Assembly: GCF_000003815.2 (NCBI RefSeq) | Contig: NC_049979.1 | Location: forward strand, 15,495,240-15,559,239 | DNA: 64,000 bases | Direction: 5' to 3' | Origin: Branchiostoma floridae | Lineage: Eukaryota; Chordata; Leptocardii; Amphioxiformes; Branchiostomatidae | Shown: positions 25,962 through 36,930 of the stretch, one piece after another | How the letters are laid out: each line of letters starts with the position of its first letter | How positions within the stretch are numbered: the stretch's first letter is position 1 | Notes under the pieces: model-generated | Seen by the model: the letters and a program-made list of their open reading frames with translations, nothing else | Database searches by the model: none | What the model was told of the DNA's origin: nothing | Translations under genes and position numbers: made by a program

Positions 25962-28900
25962 TGCGTGTGTGCGTGCGTGTGTGTGGGCGCACGAGTGTGT
26001 TTGTGCTTTCCTTTGAAATATTTACGTTAGCATCTTACTCCTGAACCAAAATGAGTACTGTTGGCTGTTTGATTTGGGGAAAAGTTGCAATCTGTTTAAC
26101 AGGACATTGTAAGCTAGTGCTTGTTGTGATTTTTATGGTCACATTGAACCTGTAAGCACAGTACAAAGCCTCGATCCGACCTTCTTGCAGAGGACAAAGA
26201 GCTATAACTGGATCTTAACTTCACTATTTCAGGCCTGTCTGTGTGTTTCTGTGATTCCCAGTACAGTATAGACAACACAATTTTGGCATACATCTTCAGC
26301 ACTGCTATTTTCGTCTGTGGGTACTTCAAGAGTGAATGGCAATGGGCTGAAGTCTGCCAACATTGTCCCTCACCGTTCTGAGTTGGCAGGTCGGCTGGTG
26401 ATGGGTTTGAAGATGCAGACCTGGTGGAAGCAGTGGTACAGGAGGTACACAAGTCCCACGCTGAAGGGGGTGAACAGGTCAAAGGTCTTACATACAAAAC
26501 AGCCGCCTGGGGAAGGAAAGAACAGAAAACTGTTTTTCAAAACTATTTGCTGACTGTAATCAAGACAAATTTGGAAACTTCAATAAGAATTCAAGTATTT
26601 TTCAACACAAACAAAAACACACTTCTGTAAGGCCAGGTGCTACAATGAAGAAAAATAAAGGGGAAAATGAGGCTACCTATGCTGTCTTGAAGATACAATG
26701 TATGCCTAAGCGACTGGACTGAAATCACACATTATAAAAGCCTTGACGACTGACCTATCCTGAGGATGGAGAGGGCACACAGGAACTCACACAGAACCAG
26801 CTGTTTACTCAGTACCTCCTGTAGGTTCTCCTGACCCTCCACGGAAAAACCCTGAAAAAATCGCAACAATCAAAAACTCATGAAGCAATATTACTGCAGC
26901 CAGTGTGCACATACTTGATACTTCACTTTTGATGAAGCAACTGTGCATGAATGGATTTGGTCTGTTTTGCAGGCTTTTCCCCAGACTCTCAAAAATATGT
27001 GACATCACTTGCACTACTTTGTACAATAACAGCAAAATGAAACAGCATGTTGCAATTGTGTCCAACCATAGAAAGATGAGGAGACAGACTATAAATCAAG
27101 TCACAAAATGACTTTTATTTCCTTCCTTTCATCCTGTTGGATAAAACACGAATACCTACCCCATCTGCCATGACAAAGTGCACACCCTTGCCCTCTGTGC
27201 TGTCTAACACAAACTTCTTGAAGGTGGTCAGGTTGGCTGGCTTCATGATGTCACCGTCCCCGTCTATGCCACCTTCACCTGTAACACAGTTATGTTGCAT
27301 ACACATCAAATGCCTGATGGGTTGAACAAGGATCAACATGTAACAAACATACAAATATACAAATAGTCTTTATGTACCTAGAATATTGTTAATATTGGTT
27401 GCTATTCTGTCCATGTAAAATTTCATTTGTATATGTTTTGTCAGCAGAGCTAGCTCTCTGTAACAGCTACACGATAGTTGGCCGACCCTAGTTCTGTGTG
27501 CTGAACAGCCAAACCAAGAAGGAAGATGAATAACAAATAAACGACATCTCAACTTAAGATCAACTTAATGCAAAATGTGTACTGTAGAGCTGCCAAGGCC
27601 ACAAAAGAAGTTATGAATTGACATCCTAGCTGTTCACCCTAAACTTGATGTGAGAAATGCAAAATACACATGTTAACTCATTTTGTGATAGGGCATACTT
27701 ATTTTGCATTGCTCACTATGTTTAACATTCCACAGCTTTGCCAAAACTCACCATAATGGGGTTCAAACATTTCACTGGAAGCAGCGAAGAACTCCTCCAG
27801 TTTGAAGTCGTTGGGTCCCCTGATGGTCAGCCCGAAGCCCTTTGCATGCCACTTCTTCCTCCACAAAACGTACTCTGAGAACCCTCCCGGACCAGCACAG
27901 ATATCAGCAAAGTACAGCAGATCATGGGCACCAACCATGGGCTCCTGCAATCACAAATGCTTATTACAGAAACAGAGCAATGGCTAAAAACTCTTGACAT
28001 CATCAAGAAGGACTCACAGTTCTTCCAGTACTAATGAAAAGTGAGGAGTGAGAGTTGTTTCCAGTATTTCTTTATGGTTTGACAATGGTTCAGTGTACAA
28101 AGACTTTGTGTCCAGGAGGGGTGTGTGATATGGATGCATTATAACCATGCATTATTTGGCCAAAAGGGACATCTGTCATCGATAGGTACAAACCTGCTTA
28201 GAAGACGGAAGGTTGGGGGTTCGATCGTGACCTAACCTTGTATTTCTCCATGCTAAAGGTAGGGCCTGCAGTCCTTTGAATGGGACGCTAAGCCGGAGGC
28301 CACATTTTTGAGGCCTACCAAACCTTAAGCTACATGTCCTTATAAGGCCCTCACTCTGCAGATGTAGAGAAAACATAACCCGCTCACCCCTTTGTCATTC
28401 TTGGGCTCAGTGAACATGTAGTCAAACACATGGTCCATGTTAGCCATCTTCATAGCAGCTCTGGGGGTAAGAAGGGAGAGATGATACTTCCAAAGCTGCC
28501 CATATTTCAGATGGGATGGAGTGCTCCAAATTACATATGTAACAGAACAATCAGAGTTGGCAAACTTCACCCACCAACTTGCACACTGCTTTGGGACCCT
28601 TAAAAAGGTAAAAATCATTAGGGATAGCAATCATTATGGTATATTGTGTATATTGGAATTTACATGCACTCTTTCACACACACACACTCATGCACACACA
28701 CATGCATACACAATAAATAGCAATGCTGTATTGTGTATACTGCAAATTGCACACGCACATGTAAACACACACACACATACACACACATACACACATAGAC
28801 AAACAACTTCATTCCCTTTAGGGTGAGGTAAAACTACAAAGCTATTACAGTATTAAAATCTAGTACCTGTTCTGAAAGATGGCCCCCCTAATGGTCTCAT

Positions 28901-31900
28901 AGGGGTTGGCCCTGGTTCTGGCATTCCTCATTTCTTGGCCATCCAGAACATCAAAAACACTCTGTATACACCACAGAAAAAAAATGACTTTCATTAAAAG
29001 AATGGAAATGGAATCCTAAGCAAAAATGCAGCTTGCTTGAGGCTTTTCCTGATTGAAAAATCTAAAATGTCCTTTATCTTAATACAAATATAATACAAAC
29101 AAGAGAAAGATTTCAACAAGGATTTGCTTTGCATCACAACTTTTCAAGGTGAACGACAATAGGGATGTTTCGATGATTTGACAGACTTAACTACATCAGT
29201 TTCTTTCTTACCTACCTTACACTTCAGCAAGTCTAACAAGATTTCTTCATTACAAAACTCCACTTCATCTTCAATCTGGTTCTTCCTCTATACAAGAGCA
29301 ACAAAAGATATGAAGAAGCATAAAAAACAATACAATAACCTTTAAATTCTTATATGTGCTATGTTTCCTACTGCAAACTTTCTTCAAGAATTGATATGCC
29401 TGCAACCTGGATCTAGAAATCAAACTATTCTTGTTACAAAAGAAACAATACTGCGAACTATTCTTTTTCCAAAATCATATCCAGTTGCTTGAGTAATTGA
29501 TATTTGGCGTATACTTCTTTCAGGCAAGATCTATCTATTGACCCATCCTCCAAGATCTTCAAACCCACAAACAAAAACAACATCATATCATGTTCTAAAC
29601 TCTTCAAATCCTTTATAAAACAAAGATACTTACTGTGCCCTCTAAGACCCAGTCTTGTAAGGTGTCTTTGTTGGGAACAGGTTTCTGACAGGCAGGCAGC
29701 CATCCTGGCCTCTCGTGGACAGAAGGCTGAGGGGAAGGACCATGGATTGGTAAAAATGTAAACCTACAAACACATCTAAAATATCAGTCCCAGTTGCCAG
29801 TTTTGGAATAGCTATTAGTATACTGATAACTGGTTAGAAAGGATCATGCCATGGTTAGGGAGTTACACTTCTGCAATGTTCTGGTACCCAGTCTAATTTG
29901 ATAAAATAAACACTGCAAAAAGAACAAAAAAACCTTCATAAGCAAAACATGAATATTCATACCGGTTCTTCATCTGTCCAGTCGATGTCGATTTGTCCAT
30001 CGAAGGCCTCCAGCTTCAGACCCAGACCGCGGCGCCCACGCTGTGTGGAGGCCTCCACAATCTCCTTCCGACCCTGGCCATGCTTTCCCAGACCCTCCTC
30101 CTTCTTATAACCCATCTTGGCCTGCACACAGAATCATGGAGACAAACATTTAACTATATACTGAATTATTGACATTTTTTCACTGTCAATAAACTACCAG
30201 CATCAAAAATGCTTGACGTTATAAGCTGTTTTTGAAACCACAAGTTCATTGAATATCTTACTCTTTTCCATTAAGATAGAATAATTTCTGTCATGAATGG
30301 GAAAGAAAATGGTGTCCTGCTCACAATTTACACCAATATCTTGGTGGGTGTCATTCATCATTACCATCAACAATCAGTAGCACTTAAACATGAAGTTACC
30401 AGTCTTAACATTATTTAGGGCAATTTTTGGCTATTTAATGACTAGACACAGGCTGCCCACCTATATGGACTACTCATACACCCATGGCTATTTTTGTATC
30501 CTGCACCACAAGTCATTCACTCACTCACTCACTCACAACACATGGTTTCTGTCCATTGTTCCTAGTATATGATGAAGAATTGTTTACTCTGTCCAGAGAC
30601 TAACCATCATCCGTTCAGCAAAACTGTTGTACAGAGGAGCCGCTGAAGCAGGGCCAGGCTTGGGCTGGCCCATGGCCGCTGATGTGCCCAGTGGGGGAGG
30701 CCTGGCCGTGTCATCATCTTCATCACTTTCTGTAGAATCTGGAGCAAGGTGAAGGAAAAATGATCCATCAAACATCATCCAACATCACATGATCATAATG
30801 TCAAAGGCTTGAGATACTTGAAGATGGGCTCCCTAGCTGTTTGCTGTGGTCCTGCAGAGTCGTCTTTCTGGTTTGTTTGTTTGTTTGTTTGTTTATTTAG
30901 TGCAGGCCGGCTTTCTGTCCAGCTTTCTGTCTGGCTTTCTGTCCCGCTTTCTTTCCAGATTTGGATTTCTGTCCAGATTTCTGTCCAGATTTCTGTCCAG
31001 ATTTCTGTCCGGATTTCCCATCCACCCTTTTCATTTCCAACGGGGAGAGTGCTCTAGGTGCCTTAACATGCTTTTTTGTGGCACATTTCATCATAGCAAG
31101 AATATTTTTATTGATTAAAACCATTGGTTTAAGTCAGTTTACGTACACAATATAAACAACAGACTTTACAATAACAACAATATCAAACAGATGATAAATC
31201 TTGACAAAATGCTTTCAATGAAAACTCACATAATTTTTTTCTAATCCTCAAAGAGACTACTATCAGGATAAAATGGTACTGCAACAAGGAACTGCACAAC
31301 AATAGCTGCATTTGCCCAAGGACGTTATATGAACGTGCTTGATTTGCCTTGAGCTCCTGGTTCAAATCCTGGGAAGGTATCTCAGTTGGAACTGCACCAA
31401 TCTTTTGGGAGGGATGTAAAATAGGGGTCTGTCTTCAAGGACTTGCCTCAAGCAAGTTAAAGGGGAAGCAACCCCTTCCAGTAAAAATATACCCAGCTAC
31501 AGAAACAGTGGGGAAACATGCTAACATAATATGCTACTAGGTATTACAAGGTGAACAACAGCAATAACAAAATGCTTTGCTGAAAGTTCACCTTAAACTT
31601 TAAGATATAGATGTTCTTCAAATTTTGAAGAATGGTGACCAGGTTATTGAATTAGTCCAGCCCTAAGTTTTGTTTGAGAGGATCATAATCCACTTTTGGC
31701 TACAATTGTGACTGTCTTCATTTCATGGTCTGCTTGAATCTATTCATTCAACCTGCCTCAGGGGTGGGTTGATTGTTTACAGTTTGCAGCCTGCCAGCCT
31801 AACCCGGAAACAAATACAAGCAGTATTGGACTTTGGCCAGAGACCAGTGCTGACGTGTGTGCACATGTACAGGGGGCAGCACACATCATGGCTTCCCCAC

Positions 31901-34900
31901 AGTCAAGTCTGGGGGAACAAATCAGGGAGGAACTGTCCTGTAGTATCTGTCTGGATCTGTTCAGCAGGCCCAAAGTGCTGCCCTGTATGCACACCTTCTG
32001 CCAGGACTGCCTAGGGGATCATGCAAGAGCTCGGCAGCCATTTGAATGCCCAAACTGTCGTCTACAGGTCACCCTCCCCACCCAGGGTGTACCTGGTTTA
32101 CCTGACAATCATTTAGTCGCAAACCTGTGCGAGAGGATCAGTAAGCAGGTAAAACTACCTGTCAAAACACCTGATCAGAGTCAGACCCAACCTGAGAATA
32201 AATGTATCTTTCACCCCTGGGAGGAACTGAAGCTTTATTGTGAGCAGTGCCAGCTGTCTGTGTGTACTGAGTGTATGGGAGACCATCATGCCGGCCACCG
32301 TACAACTACACCCAAGAAGGCTTCACAAGAAAGGAGAGCAGCCATCCAAGAACTTGTATCAGAGGGAAGGAACCTTTTGGAGACCTACTTCACCTTCTTA
32401 AGGAGCCTCAGGGACAAGGAGAAAGTTCTACACAAACACAGACAGCAGACAGACAAGAACATTTACCACAACTTCAATGAAATGCTTCAGATGTTGATCA
32501 ACATGAAGGACAGCCTGTTGTCTGAAGTGGACCAAACACACAGGCAGAACATGACGGCGATAGAAGGGCAGAGAGAAATGGTACTGACTCAAGTGGCTGA
32601 GCTGGCGGCTGTCTGTGACAGCGCAGAGGACAGGCTGAGACAGGGTGGGATGGACTTACCTGGTCAGGAGAGAAGCCTCACACAGGTTATTGGAAAATAC
32701 AGAACAAAAGCACCTCTTAGTCTTGTCCCTATACAGACAAGGGCTGCTGTATTTCATCCCTCAGACACTAGAAAACTGGAACTGGGACAGGTGAGTTTCC
32801 ATTCTGTAAGGTCACCCTCCATATCCTCAGTAACAAGTTATACAACAGGAGCGATGCACAACTCTGAATACAACCTCCAAGGAGACGGAGAAAAGGACCA
32901 TCACCAGTTTGAAAGAACAACTTTTGGTGGAAAAGGCTCAGAGCAAGGAGAGTTTGACAGGCCCTTTGGGGTGGCAGTATCAGAGGATGGAGAGATCTTT
33001 GTCGCAGATCGAGGCAACCAGAGGATTCAAATCTTCACTCTACAAGGAACCTTTGTTTCTCAGTTTGTGACAGTTATATCTGGTGGTCAGAACATCTCTC
33101 CCCAGAACGTGGCTGTGGACACGGAGGGGAACCTGTGGGTGGTGGGGAACCATGGTGTAGCTGACTTTGCTGTGCTGTACACCAGGGAGGGGAAGGTCCT
33201 GACAACAATCGACCTACAACAGACCAGGTGGTCCAGAGGTGTTGCCATAGATACCAGGAGGAACAACATCATTGTAACACAAACCATGGGAGAGTGGGGG
33301 TTCTGCTGCGGGGAGGTGCAAGTCTTCAGGCCAGACGGAAAACTTGTTAAAACTATCGGGAAAGACCAGGGGATGAAGAACCCAGAGTACATCACTGTGG
33401 ACAGTAGTGGGAACATCCTTGTGTCAGACTGTGAGAACAGTTCCGTCTACGTGTACGATGAAGACACAAATTTCTTGTTCAGTTTTGGTGGTGAGGGGAG
33501 CAGGGAGGGTCAGCTGACCTATCCACGTGGTATCTGTAGTGACAGCTCAGGTAACATCGTGGTGGCAGACTGGGGAAACAGCTGTGTTCAGTTGTTTGAC
33601 AGGAGAGGAAGGTTCCTCAAACACATCAACACAGACATCAGACAACCATGGGCTGTTGCCATGGCACCACATGGACAGCTGATAGTGACAGATGACACCA
33701 ACAACACAGTAACAATTTTTCCAAGATACTAGTACTAGACTTCAGGCAGTGACTCTGGCCAAGGTACTAGTAATAACAAACGATTCCAACTCTGCAACAA
33801 AGACTGATAACATGGTTATAATCACCCCCTTGAATGGAGATATTGTTTTTGAAGTGACTGTTTGTGAGATACACATAACCAGGGGCAAATTATGAAAATA
33901 AAGGCTCCATTTTTGGCAAAATAATGAGAAAATTGTATAATTCTTGCATTTTCATTGACACATGTGACTTAAATAATGTAGGGTGGGTGGGCCTAACATT
34001 ACTAGCTTTTGATGCAGTGACTCTTGCCACATTTTATATTTTCTGAATAATAATAAAACTTATTAAAAGTGTGACATGACAAGCATCAGACTGTCATCAT
34101 ATATGCATTTCCAAAAGTAGCCATCTGAAGCAGGTAGTATACTCTATGATAAGTGTAAGGATAATGTTGCAGTCCATAACTCATTCTAAGATTCCTTTTA
34201 CTCAAAATAAGAGTATGAAGGTGTAATCATCAACAATTACAGTATGTGAACTAATACAATGTACAACAAGCCATAATCACCCATTGTATAGTTGCACATC
34301 AGTATATCTTGTATCAAGTTATGTGGAATGTTGTTATGCAAGATATTTTCATGATTAAAGCAATGCATACTGTCCAAACCCAGAACGCTGTGGTTCGTTG
34401 ATAGTAGGGTCAGAGCTAGGGAAAACAATGTGTCGGACTTTGACCTGCTTATTAAGTAGCAATTTGTATGATTTTCATGTCATTGAATACATCTCTGTCT
34501 TAAATACCTGTACATCTATTATTATGGAAATTTGTTGTTCCTTTGTGTAGTTATCCTCCTTGAAATATTTTTTTTAAATGCCACTGTACTTCCAGAGCAA
34601 GCTGCTAGGGGGGGCCAAACCTACACCACTTATACTTCAAGTTCATATCACAAGCTATCTACAACCAAAAACCAAGACCATAAAGCCTGTCAAGTTAAAA
34701 AAATACAAACAATGTAAGTTCTGTTGCAGTACCAAGGTCACACATCAGGGGGCCCAAATTTGACCTTGATCTTCCTCCTCTAAACACCTACCCACTTACC
34801 AGATATCATTGCAATCCATACAGAGGTTCAAAGTTATGGTGACCACAAATATCCAGAAACACAAACAAACATATGCACAAACAGACATACCAATACATCC

Positions 34901-36777
34901 ATTTTTCATGAAGGTAATGATGTATGCAGTCAGTAATGAGGCGTATGAATTCTCAAATAAAACCGCTTATACCTACAAACAATGTAAAATGTATCTAGCA
35001 CGATGCCTTGCCACCAGTGGCTACTTCTCTGGTATGCCAATATGCCAGTGCAGAGGTCATGAATACTAGGTTCAATCCCAGGTATTGCACAACTCTACAT
35101 TATACAGAGGTCTTAAAATCCATCACCATCTCTATTGAGCACACACTAGGTGTCTTATCTGCAGAGCCGGTAACGCAGGGTGTGAACAGAAAAAACACAC
35201 ACACACACGCACACACACACACACACACAATCTGCTGCATGATGAAAAGAAGTGGTTCTCCCACCATAATATGACTTTGCATGCAAGAGGTCACTGTGGG
35301 TCACATAAGCTGACTGCAGTGCGATTCTATCCCAAGGGACATCCCGACCGTGTGTCTTAAGTTAAGACAACTTTCGGTCACAACGACAATATACTGTCTT
35401 AAGTCTAAAGCAAGCCTAAGTAACTTACAACATGTAGCATACCAAGGGACCTCTGAAAACCCTTTGCCCCCATTTTCAATCTCTCTCACTGGCCATGGTG
35501 ACTGCCTCAACTCAAGCACAATCCCACGGGCACACACCTGTGAGAGGTTGGTCTGGTCCATTTACGACAAAACGCCGATGTGTGGCAATTTGGAAAATGG
35601 CGGCTGGATTTGCCGATTCAAACTTCTGCTGAAACTTTGCCTCTCCGACATGTCCAGACATGTCCTTTTAATTGTTTTTCATTCGGGAACCTTAGAGGGG
35701 CGTAAAAGGAAGGCGCAATCTTGCCAGTCGGTGTGGTTTCCGGAAATTTTGCTAAAAGAAGGTCACTTTCAAGGTACGTTTGCCATGTTTGTATGTCCCA
35801 ACTTTGAGATGATATAGAAAAAAAATCCAAAGTGGTGCCCAAAATCACAGTAGGTAGGTAGAGTAGTTACGAATATGATGCCGAAAACCGGTAGTCCAAG
35901 GTATTGTTGTCTGATCGCCTGTGCTGAACGCCCGGGTCGGTGTTGTGTGTGACCCGAAGAACTCGAGTGAGAGCGGAAAGCTCCGACGGCGAGTTCCGAC
36001 AGATGCGGAAGGTACCCAAAGTGTAATTTTGCAACAAACGCCGACTGACAGCATGCACTCTGCACACGTCACCAAAAGACCATGTGACCCCACCAACATC
36101 TCACAGGACTTATGAGGTACTAAGTGTGCCCGTGAATCCTGAACAGCCCAATATGAACCCTATGGACCACCCAAAGGCTAATCATACATTTTTTTCTTCC
36201 TTTCTCAGAAAAGGACCATCTGGACATGCTTAGGAGTAAGCACATTTTTTGTAGATCTTAACGTTACATAAAAACTTACAACCAATCACCAAGAGAGACT
36301 ATTGACTCAAAAGCGAACCATGTGTTACCCAGCACCAAGAGACCACGTCTAGCGAAATAATAGACGTTAAATGAGGACAACAACAACAGTAATCACTAAC
36401 AAAATAAATGTCAAATAATAAATGCAGTGACATTTTCCTTTTGACACAAACTAAAGGTCAATAAACTGGATAAACCCTGTTTCTGTTTGTCACTGTGGTG
36501 TCTTCTGTGGTGTAAAAGTAAACGTAACTATCTTGTGCCCGGCAAAGTAACGGCCGTACTGCAAGAAATATTTTTACAAAAAAACACGATACACATCAGT
36601 GTCCTGTCTTTATGGAAGATTTTACCTCTGATATACTTGCCTATTATGTAAAAGACAGTTGCAAATTATCCATACAAATTATGAGGGAGGGGGGCGTTAC
36701 TTACCGCTGAGGTTTTCTGCCCTAAAGCGCTTAGAATCCGTCACGAAACTATCACGATTCTCACCACTCCTCTTCAT
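17631..36777 (-). CDS. CMTR1: CMTR1, cap-specific mRNA (nucleoside-2'-O-)-methyltransferase 1, complete
   Basis: Twenty-three exons, all phases consistent (2418 nt, 805 aa; human about 835): 36777-36705, 30738-30605, 30121-29963, 29726-29634, 29287-29216, 28961-28867, 28460-28388, 27944-27752, 27278-27160, 26851-26755, 26506-26374, 25839-25660, 25283-25227, 25038-24981, 24766-24698, 24357-24226, 23783-23661, 19836-19745, 19617-19549, 19293-19246, 19063-18954, 18051-17943, 17760-17631. It methylates the first transcribed nucleotide of capped mRNA in the nucleus to make cap-1. The N-terminus [10 protein letters not shown] matches the basic start of the family. A G-patch ([16 protein letters not shown]) is at about 70-120. 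The RrmJ/FtsJ-type Rossmann domain has the SAM loop [20 protein letters not shown]. The K-D-K residues are at about 213 (AAMKMANMD), 336 (VMADG) and 376 (GGCFVCKTF). A guanylyltransferase-like region follows, and the C-terminal WW-like module has two halves, [18 protein letters not shown] and [14 protein letters not shown]. Exon 1 is 6 kb from exon 2; a TRIM gene lies between. Confidence 0.93.
18143..18788. mobile_element. Foldback DNA element, 646 bp, flanked by GTCAT repeats, with promoter-like core
   Basis: The ends are exact inverted copies starting CAGGGGTGCCTAAGCATTTG, and GTCAT lies directly at both edges (18138-18142 and 18789-18793), a likely 5-bp target duplication. Arms run about 18143-18345 and 18584-18788. 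Each is built of roughly 42-bp subunits alternating GCACGAATCACTATGC and GCACGAATATTATGAAATTC. The unique centre (about 18346-18583) is CpG-rich, with GTCACGTGAC at 18379-18388 and CAAGATGGCGGC at 18406-18417. It sits in the CMTR1 intron between the two WW-like C-terminal exons and the exon before them. It encodes no transposase. CAGGGG/CCCCTG ends resemble hAT-type termini, but hAT elements usually leave 8 bp, so the superfamily is undecided. Confidence 0.85.
18379..18417 (+). promoter_or_regulatory. E-box palindrome plus YY1-type ATGGCGGC motif inside the foldback
   Basis: GTCACGTGAC is a perfect palindromic E-box of the USF/TFE type. Eighteen bases further on, CAAGATGGCGGC matches the YY1 consensus, which at animal promoters often overlaps the start codon. 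From that ATG a 21-codon frame opens ([16 protein letters not shown]...), and a GACG|GTAAAT donor-like site lies beyond its stop. The motifs are seen directly; promoter activity is inference. Confidence 0.4.
19837..23660 (-). other. Large CMTR1 intron with no gene seen
   Basis: This is the second-longest CMTR1 intron. Part of it (about 20500-22300 and 23150-23300) is richer in CpG than the rest of the locus. No ORF there has a domain or a supported splice chain. The 14-mer GGTCGTTGACCTCG occurs twice (23212 and 23274). A 100-base N run is inside. Confidence 0.4.
23386..23485. other. Assembly gap (100 N)
   Basis: Exactly 100 N, the usual placeholder for a gap of unknown size. It lies within a CMTR1 intron, and the exons on each side join in phase, so no coding sequence appears to be lost. 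Translations spanning it are meaningless. Confidence 0.95.
25927..26000. repeat. GT dinucleotide microsatellite
   Basis: (GT)n grading into GC/GT units, in a CMTR1 intron between the exons at 25660-25839 and 26374-26506. Confidence 0.9.
28186..28345. mobile_element. Possible tRNA-derived SINE remnant
   Basis: A B-box-like GGGGGTTCGATCGTGACC is followed by GGGACGCTAAGCCGGAGGCC, a layout that I associate with tRNA-derived SINEs of marine invertebrates. It lies in a CMTR1 intron. The A box is not convincing and the ends are unclear. Confidence 0.35.
28675..28795. repeat. CA dinucleotide microsatellite, two blocks
   Basis: Two CA-rich blocks (about 28675-28710 and 28761-28795) with interruptions, in a CMTR1 intron. 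Confidence 0.85.
30911..31014. repeat. 12-bp tandem repeat (TTTCTGTCCAGA-type)
   Basis: About nine units of 12 bp, beginning with CTTTCTGTCCAG variants and ending with near-identical ATTTCTGTCCAG copies. It is in CMTR1 intron 1, about 170 bp upstream of exon 2 in transcript direction. A multiple-of-three unit leaves frames open on both strands (SGQK repeats on minus), which mimics coding. Confidence 0.85.
31330..31520. mobile_element. Possible tRNA-derived SINE remnant
   Basis: CTGGTTCAAATCCTGGG is a good B-box match and is followed by GGGAGGGATGTAAAATAGGG, like the conserved middle of some invertebrate SINEs. It lies in CMTR1 intron 1, about 350 bp before the TRIM-NHL start codon. No clear A box or target duplication was found. 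Confidence 0.4.
31888..33732 (+). CDS. TRIM-NHL E3 ubiquitin ligase-like protein, intronless
   Basis: One exon encodes 614 residues from the ATG at 31888, which has A at -3 and G at +4. A longer open frame starts with GTG at 31855 and is not needed. The RING finger is C3HC4, with Cys/His at 18, 21, 33, 35, 38, 41, 54 and 57 ([20 protein letters not shown]...CPNC). A B-box2 follows at about 106-137 ([20 protein letters not shown]). A coiled coil spans about 145-255. NHL beta-propeller repeats run from about 345 to the end, for example [20 protein letters not shown] and [25 protein letters not shown]-box and coiled coil suggest ubiquitin transfer by an oligomer; the NHL propeller usually binds RNA or protein. 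There is no filamin domain, so it resembles TRIM32/TRIM56-like lancelet expansions more than TRIM2/3/71. It lies antisense inside CMTR1 intron 1. The lack of introns suggests a retrocopy origin or a single-exon subfamily. The substrate is unknown. Confidence 0.9.
   Translation: MASPQSSLGEQIREELSCSICLDLFSRPKVLPCMHTFCQDCLGDHARARQPFECPNCRLQVTLPTQGVPGLPDNHLVANLCERISKQVKLPVKTPDQSQTQPENKCIFHPWEELKLYCEQCQLSVCTECMGDHHAGHRTTTPKKASQERRAAIQELVSEGRNLLETYFTFLRSLRDKEKVLHKHRQQTDKNIYHNFNEMLQMLINMKDSLLSEVDQTHRQNMTAIEGQREMVLTQVAELAAVCDSAEDRLRQGGMDLPGQERSLTQVIGKYRTKAPLSLVPIQTRAAVFHPSDTRKLELGQVSFHSVRSPSISSVTSYTTGAMHNSEYNLQGDGEKDHHQFERTTFGGKGSEQGEFDRPFGVAVSEDGEIFVADRGNQRIQIFTLQGTFVSQFVTVISGGQNISPQNVAVDTEGNLWVVGNHGVADFAVLYTREGKVLTTIDLQQTRWSRGVAIDTRRNNIIVTQTMGEWGFCCGEVQVFRPDGKLVKTIGKDQGMKNPEYITVDSSGNILVSDCENSSVYVYDEDTNFLFSFGGEGSREGQLTYPRGICSDSSGNIVVADWGNSCVQLFDRRGRFLKHINTDIRQPWAVAMAPHGQLIVTDDTNNTVTIFPRY
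33897..34057 (+). terminator. Two AATAAA poly(A) signals after the TRIM-NHL gene
   Basis: AATAAA hexamers at 33897-33902 and 34052-34057 lie 165 and 320 bases after the stop codon on the same strand. Either would end the transcript well inside CMTR1 intron 1. Confidence 0.5.
35195..35229. repeat. CA dinucleotide microsatellite
   Basis: A (CA)n tract with one CG interruption, in CMTR1 intron 1. Confidence 0.9.
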
Positions 36778-36930
36778 GATGTTTATGGGACCTGTGACAA
36801 GCTTTTTATGATGGAAAAAATCAGGGACAAACTAGTCTTGGTTTCGCACAGTTTCGGTTCCCAGTTTCGGACAGGGGGCGGCCATTTTGTCGCGCAATGC
36901 GTGACGGGACAAGACCTCCGACCTACATCA
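36778..36930 (-). promoter_or_regulatory. Candidate CMTR1 core promoter region
   Basis: About 100-130 bp upstream of the CMTR1 ATG there is GGCGGCCATTTTGTCGCGCAATGCG. On the transcribed strand this contains CAAAATGGCCGCC, close to the YY1 consensus. The overlapping GCGCAATGCG is close to the NRF-1 palindrome. Both motifs are typical of TATA-less housekeeping promoters, which suits a cap methyltransferase. Function is inferred from motif match and position only. Confidence 0.45.

Noticed and set aside
25927-26000. GT tract as possible Z-DNA regulatory site
   Set aside because: Ordinary intronic microsatellite; nothing nearby supports regulation.
29458-29703. 81-codon minus-strand ORF overlapping a CMTR1 exon
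   Set aside because: It reads the CMTR1 exon at 29634-29726 in the wrong frame; the correct frame gives [10 protein letters not shown] and joins its neighbours in phase.
30809-31155. ORFs of 64-90 codons rich in repeated residues
   Set aside because: They come from the 12-bp tandem repeat in CMTR1 intron 1 and overlap each other in several frames.
35040-35110. GGTTCAATCCC B-box-like sequence
   Set aside because: No A box, no tRNA fold and no SINE body could be recognised.
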